From Euryarchaeota archaeon UBA495 (GTDB lineage: Archaea; Thermoplasmatota; Poseidoniia; Poseidoniales; Poseidoniaceae), in the NCBI GenBank assembly GCA_002496845.1, contig DALQ01000088.1, forward strand, positions 1 through 39,226: a DNA stretch of 39,226 nucleotides, written 5' to 3'. Made by a program: the position numbers and the translations under genes. Every line of letters starts with the position of its first letter. Positions within the stretch are counted from its first letter, which is position 1. Positions 34,167 through 39,226 of the stretch are shown one piece after another. Below the pieces are notes generated by a model. That model made no database searches, had not been told where the DNA came from, and saw only the letters and a program-made list of their open reading frames with translations.

Positions 34167-35282
34167 ATGGCTGACCGCGAATCGCGCCCCAGGCCTCGGC
34201 CACAGAGGCCGCTCGGCACGAGGCCTGAGGGCCCTCGTGACCGTTGGGATCCTCCCGTCAGGCATGAGCAAGGTTGGGCCATCCCTGCGAAACTCGGTCA
34301 GCGCTTGTATGAAAAAAGCAAACTCGGTCAACGCTTGGACGACGGACGCGTGGTCTTGTCACCTGAAGAAGTGCTCTTCTGCCACTGGAATCGTCACCTC
34401 TCTCTTCCATCTGAACATTGGTTGGAAGAAAGCCTCGCCCAACAACCGGACCTGCTTCAGCGGGCCGTAATTTTGGACGTGGCTCGGTCAGGGGGAGAAG
34501 TCTTGGTCCTGAATTCAGCAGATTCTGTGGCCTCCGATGGTTGGGGCCTACGGTGGTCCCGCCACGACAAGCCACCTGCTCCCCCCCTGGCGAATGCGGA
34601 CTGGGCCTCTTCTGGGCTACAGGTGGATTGGCCTCGGCTTCTGAAACAAGTGATGAACGACGACGATCAAGGCCTTCTTACAGAGCGGTACATCATTGAC
34701 GAGGAATTGGACGTCACGATGTATCATGTCCACCCTGTGAACTTCAGTGGTGCGTTGACCCCTTGGCAGGATTTGACGGACGAAGTTCGTACCAACCTTG
34801 AGCAAGCATGGACGGCTCAAGTCCCATGTGGAGAAGGCGTACGTTTGCCCTTGATTGGACAGGCATGGCCGTGGCCCCAAGTGGGGACCACCCATGCCTC
34901 TGGTCGGCAGTTGAATGCTGAAGAAACTGCGATTTTCGCTCATGTCGTGGACGGTGCTTCGCTGACCGAGGTGGCCGAAAAAGCCCATGCGCTCATGTCT
35001 TTGGGCATCATGCTCCGACCCGGTTTCAAGTATGGCTGCAGGTGGCGCGCTTACGACGATGACGTCGATGTGACGCACGCACCATGGTTGGTCCAAACAG
35101 AAGACCGCCGACCCGTGAGTTGGGAGGAAGTTTGCTTGGCGGTGAGGCTTGCCGAAGGCGTGAACAAAATTTGGGTCACAGAGGTTGACGGTCAGTGGCT
35201 GGCCGTTCGCCGTGCGCTTCCAGGCCGTCCTGCACAACCTCGTCATGTTGGTCGATCGGCCTCCCCCACGGGTCAAGCATGA
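34167..35282 (+). CDS. endA: tRNA-splicing endonuclease, fused two-repeat type
   Basis: 371 residues from ATG 34167; open codons upstream to 34050 overlap the divergent regulator. The C-terminal catalytic repeat shows the full triad: Y296 in the GFKYGCRWRAY segment, H304 in THAPWLV and K334 in VNKIWV. The N-terminal repeat has KLGQRLDDGRVVLSPEEVLFCHW, the usual EndA N-domain pattern, and carries no triad, so this is the fused two-repeat (alpha2-type) enzyme. It cuts introns from precursor tRNAs at bulge-helix-bulge sites. The first 45 residues are an unusual Arg/Pro-rich extension. An in-frame 30-base duplication follows it (KLGQRL appears twice). The 3' end overlaps the protease gene by 107 bases tail to tail. 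Confidence 0.9.
   Translation: MADRESRPRPRPQRPLGTRPEGPRDRWDPPVRHEQGWAIPAKLGQRLYEKSKLGQRLDDGRVVLSPEEVLFCHWNRHLSLPSEHWLEESLAQQPDLLQRAVILDVARSGGEVLVLNSADSVASDGWGLRWSRHDKPPAPPLANADWASSGLQVDWPRLLKQVMNDDDQGLLTERYIIDEELDVTMYHVHPVNFSGALTPWQDLTDEVRTNLEQAWTAQVPCGEGVRLPLIGQAWPWPQVGTTHASGRQLNAEETAIFAHVVDGASLTEVAEKAHALMSLGIMLRPGFKYGCRWRAYDDDVDVTHAPWLVQTEDRRPVSWEEVCLAVRLAEGVNKIWVTEVDGQWLAVRRALPGRPAQPRHVGRSASPTGQA
34290..34336 (+). repeat. Direct repeat (30-base period) inside endA
   Basis: Bases 34290-34306 and 34320-34336 match at 16 of 17 positions, exactly 30 bases apart. In the protein this gives KLGQRL twice with ten-residue spacing, so the duplication keeps the frame. Confidence 0.8.
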
Positions 35283-37341
35283 CCTCACGATGCTGTACGG
35301 CTTCTTGCTGCTGAGCCTGTGGACCGTCAACTGGCTTGGACCGCCCACGTGGCCAAAGCAAGGAGACGCCAATGAGGATCATGCTGACTCCAATGGCCAC
35401 CTCAGGCTGTCGGAACCGGTCGAATCCTGTCGTTTCGTCTTCTGCGGTGAGCGTGACCGAAAGCACGGTGCGCCCACCGTCCAAATCAACCAGATGGATT
35501 TCACCCCTGACCAACATCCCTTCCTGGAGCAAGCCGGATGGATCAATGCTCAACGTCAGTGGTGTCATGTCATGGTCAAGCGTAATCCGGTCAGGTGCAC
35601 TCGCGACCCGTGAAAGCGGACCTTCAATCAAAACGGTGTACGTCGATGAACCGTGCCCCGTGTTTCGGACGTCGACCCTTACTTCGCTCAGTTCTTGCAC
35701 GTTGATCGAATCTTCGACGCTGTAGGGCTGCGGAATTCGATTCAGCACCGTGACGGGCATGTCGAGGTCCAATTCGGTGCCGCTGCACGTAAGGGATCCC
35801 GACAAACGGTCAACCGCGTCTCCGACCAACGTTTGCTCGGGGTTGAGTTCCACGACGTGGGCTCCCTCGTCCAGCAGGACGGATTCAAAGGTCACCATGC
35901 CGCCAAAGTCCATGCGCAGCGACCCGGTCAAGGTGCATGGCGCATCGGTGTTGATGAGGCCAAGGGAAAGTGGTGCGTTTGCGTTGACGCGTAGCCCATA
36001 CGGGGCTGCATCAACCGACAATCCATGGCCACATTCTGGCGCGCTAAACGCAATGGCAGTCCCATTTCCGTCGCTGCTTAGGACCACCTCGGCCGTCCAA
36101 GGGACCAACACGCCCTGATGGTCACGAATCAGGACGCCTTCAGCACCGAATTTATCGCCGATCTGGAAGGCATCTCCGTCCGTGCCGTCGTCAAGGCCGG
36201 TGAGCAATCCGTCATCGTTGTCGGCTTCGATGACCCGGAGCCAAGGCCGGCCGGAATCAACGTTCACTTCGTTGTCGGAAGGGTCCCCGGCAGCGTCGTC
36301 CAACACGGTGACCAAGACGCCGGTTCCTGGCAATCTGTCGTCGAAGGCATTGCCTCCCTTGAGTTCGATGAAGACCCTCTGGTCTTCCGTGAGGTCCACA
36401 CGGAGCAAATCGCCGCCTTGATGGCGCGGTGTGAGGTCAATGGTCGGTCCGAGGCACGTACCGTCACGCTGAACGGGAAAATTCAGCACGACTTCTGTGC
36501 TCGTGTCCAATCCAATCAACTGCATGCTTGCAGCTGTGGGCAAGGCTGGCCATACGCCTCCTCCGTTCCAGTTGCCTGAGGCCATGATGTCCCAATCGCC
36601 GACACCGTGCCAGGATCCCGTCCACGCTGGGTCATGGACTGGATACAAGTCGATGGCACCAAGTTGGTGCAACATCTCGTGCACCACGGTTCCACCTGCA
36701 CCCGTGCCTCCTCGCATCGTGGCCAATGCGTAATGAGCCACAGTGACGTCATCCGCGACTTCAACAGGTTCCATCAGGTGCGTGAAATGTGACCAGATGC
36801 GGTCGGATCCGCCTGATCCGGTCTCTTGCCCACGGCTTGTGTGGAGGACCAACAACCGGTCCACAACCCCGTCATCGTCCAAATCGTGGGGGCTCCAATC
36901 GATCTGATCTTTGCTCATCGATTCCAAAACCTCGGCGACCAACTGACCTGGGAGGAACTCACCGTCGGTGGAGAAATCGCGTCCAGCAGCGCTGTCTTTC
37001 CCATAACTGCTCGATGTTCCTTCAGCCCGAACCACGTCGTTGTGAACGGTGAAGGTGACGTCATCGTCACCTGACATGAGCGCCAAGTAGTCACGGATTT
37101 CTCCGTCCATCAAGGAAGTTGCTTGAGCCACGCCAAGTCCGGTGTCTTGTGTCGTAGCATCTGAAAAATCCACCACGACCACGAACCAATGTTCGCGACC
37201 GAATTGCCAAGGCGTCAGTGGCTCGTGCTGTTCGCTTTCCGGTTCAACGGAAAAGCGTGTCAACCAACCTTCACTCTGCGTCAGGGCAGCGCCGCTGACC
37301 AACAGCAGCAGCGCGGCCACAACGGTGAGGATGCGTTGCAC
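35176..37341 (-). CDS. M6-like secreted zinc metalloprotease with membrane anchor
   Basis: 721 residues. It starts at GTG 37341, because an in-frame stop lies four codons upstream. A signal peptide (ILTVVAALLLLVSGAAL) leads to a catalytic domain with zinc motif H221-E222-M-L-H225 followed by GAIDLYP. About 25 residues on comes the Met-turn-like GDWDIMASGNWNG, as in M6/immune-inhibitor-A-type peptidases. DLDDDGVVDRLLVLHTS before it is also typical. The next 400 residues are beta-rich (Ig-like strands) with Cys pairs. A TM (VAIGVSMILIGVSLLWP) near residue 645 and a Gln/Glu-rich tail end the protein, so the protease is probably held at the cell surface, where it would degrade proteins for feeding. 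The 3' end overlaps endA. A 162-base gap with no visible gene or clear promoter lies upstream. Confidence 0.85.
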   Translation of the reverse strand: MQRILTVVAALLLLVSGAALTQSEGWLTRFSVEPESEQHEPLTPWQFGREHWFVVVVDFSDATTQDTGLGVAQATSLMDGEIRDYLALMSGDDDVTFTVHNDVVRAEGTSSSYGKDSAAGRDFSTDGEFLPGQLVAEVLESMSKDQIDWSPHDLDDDGVVDRLLVLHTSRGQETGSGGSDRIWSHFTHLMEPVEVADDVTVAHYALATMRGGTGAGGTVVHEMLHQLGAIDLYPVHDPAWTGSWHGVGDWDIMASGNWNGGGVWPALPTAASMQLIGLDTSTEVVLNFPVQRDGTCLGPTIDLTPRHQGGDLLRVDLTEDQRVFIELKGGNAFDDRLPGTGVLVTVLDDAAGDPSDNEVNVDSGRPWLRVIEADNDDGLLTGLDDGTDGDAFQIGDKFGAEGVLIRDHQGVLVPWTAEVVLSSDGNGTAIAFSAPECGHGLSVDAAPYGLRVNANAPLSLGLINTDAPCTLTGSLRMDFGGMVTFESVLLDEGAHVVELNPEQTLVGDAVDRLSGSLTCSGTELDLDMPVTVLNRIPQPYSVEDSINVQELSEVRVDVRNTGHGSSTYTVLIEGPLSRVASAPDRITLDHDMTPLTLSIDPSGLLQEGMLVRGEIHLVDLDGGRTVLSVTLTAEDETTGFDRFRQPEVAIGVSMILIGVSLLWPRGRSKPVDGPQAQQQEAVQHREVMLDPWGRPIDQHDEVVQDGLEAHGERPATDRQPL

Positions 37342-37503
37342 GCATCGATGTCAGTCGCATGAGGTTTCAACCCTCCTTCACCGAGGGTCATCGACAACCC
37401 AAAGTCAGGGCATGGATGAACGCCCGGAACGAATACCCTCCTCGTCCGTAAATGGGTGTTGCACTTCGTCGCCATTGATTCGAGTGCATGTTGCTTGGCA
37501 AGG

Positions 37504-38613
37504 TCATGGGCCGAGGATGTTCGTCACATACAGGTCCAGCCGCTGAGCAAGCGAGCGGGTTGTCATCGGCGCATGATCCTCCTCATGGTCCTGTTGATCC
37601 ATGAAGCGGAGTCGTGCTCCTGTCGAAGCCACGGCCTCAATGAATCGGGCGGGCAGCGCATCTTCCGTGCAACCCAGAAGAATCACATCGGTCGCCATTC
37701 CGTCCTGCATCCGTTCGATCAGCGCCGTTCTTTCCCTTTGATGGTCAACAAGGCCCGCTGAGGTTGTCAATCGGTACAACGTGTCGTTCCATGAAACGGT
37801 TGAATTGACTCCTCCACGATGTGCGCAATCCACCACCAAGACACGCCTGCGTCTGCCTTCGTGGTCCAATACCGTGGGGAGGGTCCGTGGTTCCCTTCGT
37901 CGCCACGGCAAAAGCGGTACTTCGAGGACCAGCGCGGCAAACACCGCCAGAGGCCAGCGCAACTCGTTCGTCGTCGCCCATGTGGAACCAACGATGAGGA
38001 GCACCAAAGGAAGAGAAACGCGCCAGCGCCACGTGACCACCCGCTCTCGGTCCAATCGTCCGACAAGACCTGCACCCAAGGCCACGCCTGTCGCGGCACC
38101 GAGCAGTGCGAGGATCCACATCAACGCCAAGGTCAATTGCACGAGCGTGACGGCGTCTAAAGCGAGCACAAGGCCAGTGGATTCCACCGTGCGCATCGCA
38201 CTCGTGTACACGTACGGGGCAGCAATGCCACCCGATGCCACACCAACACCAACCCCCACGGTCGACGCAAAGGTCAGCCCGAGCGCAAGCCTCCGCCGTT
38301 CACCTGGAAGCAATCCCGGAGACGCAAAAGCAACCGCTTGTTGCACCACAAGCGGCAAGGTCAGGAGAGCTGCTAGAAGGATTGCTGCGGTCCAACGCAG
38401 GCCAATCCATGCTCCTGGTTCGAAAACGACCATGCAGTCGGAGCAAGGTGCCAATGCATCGAGCCACTCGATCAAGACATCATCGACCCGTTGGGAGAAG
38501 AGGACAGTGAGGGTGACCAACACCAGAAGGATCACAGACACACGAGCAGCGAATTCCTCGAGGTGACCTACGACACTTTGGTCGTGGTCCGACTCGAGCC
38601 GGAGATTGGCCAC
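37504..38613 (-). CDS. tatC: Sec-independent translocase TatC-like with extra C-terminal domain
   Basis: 369 residues from ATG 38613. The N-terminal cytoplasmic segment carries HLEEFAARV, equivalent to HLxELRxR of TatC that receives the twin-arginine signal. Six hydrophobic segments follow between about residues 25 and 235. FASPGLLPGERRRLALG matches the TatC segment before TM3. After TM6 the protein does not end but runs on for about 125 residues with a soluble, strand/helix pattern: RRRVLVVDCAHRGG, ATDVILLGCTEDALPARFIEAVASTGARLRFMDQQ. This resembles a Rossmann-like fold; usual TatC proteins have about 250 residues. No tatA is visible. It starts 12 bases after the partial gene at the window end. 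Confidence 0.78.
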   Translation of the reverse strand: MANLRLESDHDQSVVGHLEEFAARVSVILLVLVTLTVLFSQRVDDVLIEWLDALAPCSDCMVVFEPGAWIGLRWTAAILLAALLTLPLVVQQAVAFASPGLLPGERRRLALGLTFASTVGVGVGVASGGIAAPYVYTSAMRTVESTGLVLALDAVTLVQLTLALMWILALLGAATGVALGAGLVGRLDRERVVTWRWRVSLPLVLLIVGSTWATTNELRWPLAVFAALVLEVPLLPWRRREPRTLPTVLDHEGRRRRVLVVDCAHRGGVNSTVSWNDTLYRLTTSAGLVDHQRERTALIERMQDGMATDVILLGCTEDALPARFIEAVASTGARLRFMDQQDHEEDHAPMTTRSLAQRLDLYVTNILGP

Positions 38614-38625
38614 GCTGGCTCACCC

Positions 38626-39226
38626 TCAGACCAGATCCATGTAGACTGGAGCAGCTCGAGCCTGCACAATGGTGCGGTAGACGCCATAGGCGGCCCAAAG
38701 CGTGGTCATGCCCAACAACAGGGTGTAGCCCCATGGTTGACCGCTGTCCATGGCCCAAGCAAATCCAATGCCAAGCCCAGCGGCAAGCAAGCCACGGCGG
38801 ATGCCTTGTGGGATGGCCAAGCGACGGTCGAGATGCTTGGGTCCACCGCCGAATCGGCGTTCGTAGAACTCACCTTGGATGACTGCACCAACGATGAAAA
38901 TTGACAGCGTGGCCCAGTAGTAGATGTTGCCGTTTTCAAAGAATGACTCGGCCAACTTGGCTTGTTCTTCAGCTTCGAGCGCTTCAGGGTCTTCTTCGGC
39001 CACGAAGAGGCTCTCATAGTCGCCGACGCTGATGGTACGGAGGTCGCGATCGTTCACGTCATCGTCGATGGTCGAACCCGGTTCGCTGATCATGAACGAC
39101 AACACGTTCCATGCATCGTTCGCGTTGGGTGCGCCGTTTCCGTCGACGGCGTTGCCGACCAATTGGAAGCGAACTGGACCGATGTCTTCGGCGGGTGCTG
39201 TCCATGTGATGGTCCAATCGGTGCCG
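38626..39226 (-). CDS. Partial membrane protein with Reeler/choice-of-anchor-like domain
   Basis: The frame stays open to the right edge, so the N-terminus lies outside; about 199 residues are visible. The first part (WTITWTAPAEDIGPVRFQLVGNAVDGNGAPN) matches the end of the Reeler-like or choice-of-anchor V domain found in secreted proteins. An acidic linker of about 60 residues follows. Three TMs close it (YYWATLSIFIVGAVIQG, GLLAAGLGIGFAWAM and YTLLLGMTTLWAAYGVY). The Reeler-like part is probably outside and the C-terminus close to the membrane. It lies directly upstream of tatC and is probably co-transcribed. The function is not known. Confidence 0.7.
   Translation of the reverse strand, partial: GTDWTITWTAPAEDIGPVRFQLVGNAVDGNGAPNANDAWNVLSFMISEPGSTIDDDVNDRDLRTISVGDYESLFVAEEDPEALEAEEQAKLAESFFENGNIYYWATLSIFIVGAVIQGEFYERRFGGGPKHLDRRLAIPQGIRRGLLAAGLGIGFAWAMDSGQPWGYTLLLGMTTLWAAYGVYRTIVQARAAPVYMDLV

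Noticed and set aside
37342..37503. Possible tRNA or other RNA gene in the 162-base gap between tatC and the protease gene
   Set aside because: I found no cloverleaf, T-loop or strong hairpin on either strand; it probably only holds the protease promoter.
1..39226. Insertion sequences, integrases, phage genes or restriction systems
   Set aside because: No transposase, integrase, terminal inverted repeat or methylase motif was seen; the EVE protein stands alone and does not imply a restriction system here.

Overview
The window looks like a piece of a marine planktonic archaeal genome, most likely Candidatus Poseidoniales (Marine Group II, Ca. Thermoplasmatota) or a close relative. The archaeal evidence is an archaeal-type SRP RNA, archease, a tRNA-splicing endonuclease, an archaeal-type valyl-tRNA synthetase, archaeal family-B polymerase motifs, a RadA-family paralog and a geranylgeranyl-reductase-family flavoprotein. 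Mixed with these are bacterial-looking functions: a TopB-type topoisomerase, class-2 PyrD, MqnC, CcmE and TatC. The genes are tightly packed and several convergent pairs overlap at their 3' ends. The assignment rests on gene content and motif reading, not on a database search.

Region 1 (1-3696) is a possible DNA-damage-tolerance cassette. It holds a divergent family-B DNA polymerase (cut by the left edge) with an altered motif C, a small RadA/RecA-fold paralog with a degenerate Walker A, and a DinB/Pol IV translesion polymerase that diverges from the RadA-like gene. The set resembles the bacterial imuA-imuB-dnaE2 mutasome, rebuilt from archaeal parts. It is the most interesting system in the window.

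Region 2 (3646-14112) has valS on the minus strand. Running the other way are an RND/MMPL-type exporter and then a tight run of an EVE-domain protein, a class I aminotransferase and a roughly 1000-residue multi-pass membrane protein with a soluble helical-repeat region.

Region 3 (14163-21344) opens with a recognisable TATA box. It continues with a giant membrane-anchored protein carrying about two dozen Asp-rich calcium-binding (thrombospondin type 3-like) repeats, a single-pass PKD-like surface protein, an M24 Xaa-Pro peptidase and MqnC, a radical SAM enzyme of the futalosine menaquinone route.

Region 4 (21341-30027, minus strand) is a probable operon: a small hypothetical protein, a TopB-like type IA topoisomerase, a geranylgeranyl-reductase-like flavoprotein, a two-pass membrane protein and a large lipoprotein with thrombospondin type 3 repeats.

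Region 5 (30015-35282) has pyrD (class 2) and a CcmE variant with a CxxxY motif, then the SRP RNA. Facing it on the minus strand is a wHTH regulator, PfkB-like kinase, archease operon, and diverging from that operon is endA. Archease (the RtcB helper) and EndA belong to the same tRNA-splicing pathway.

Region 6 (35176-39226, minus strand) holds an M6-like secreted metalloprotease with a C-terminal membrane anchor, a TatC-like translocase with an extra C-terminal soluble domain, and the C-terminal part of an anchored surface protein cut by the right edge. MqnC, class-2 PyrD, CcmE and TatC together suggest an aerobic, quinone- and cytochrome-c-using cell that exports folded cofactor proteins and displays many secreted or anchored proteins.
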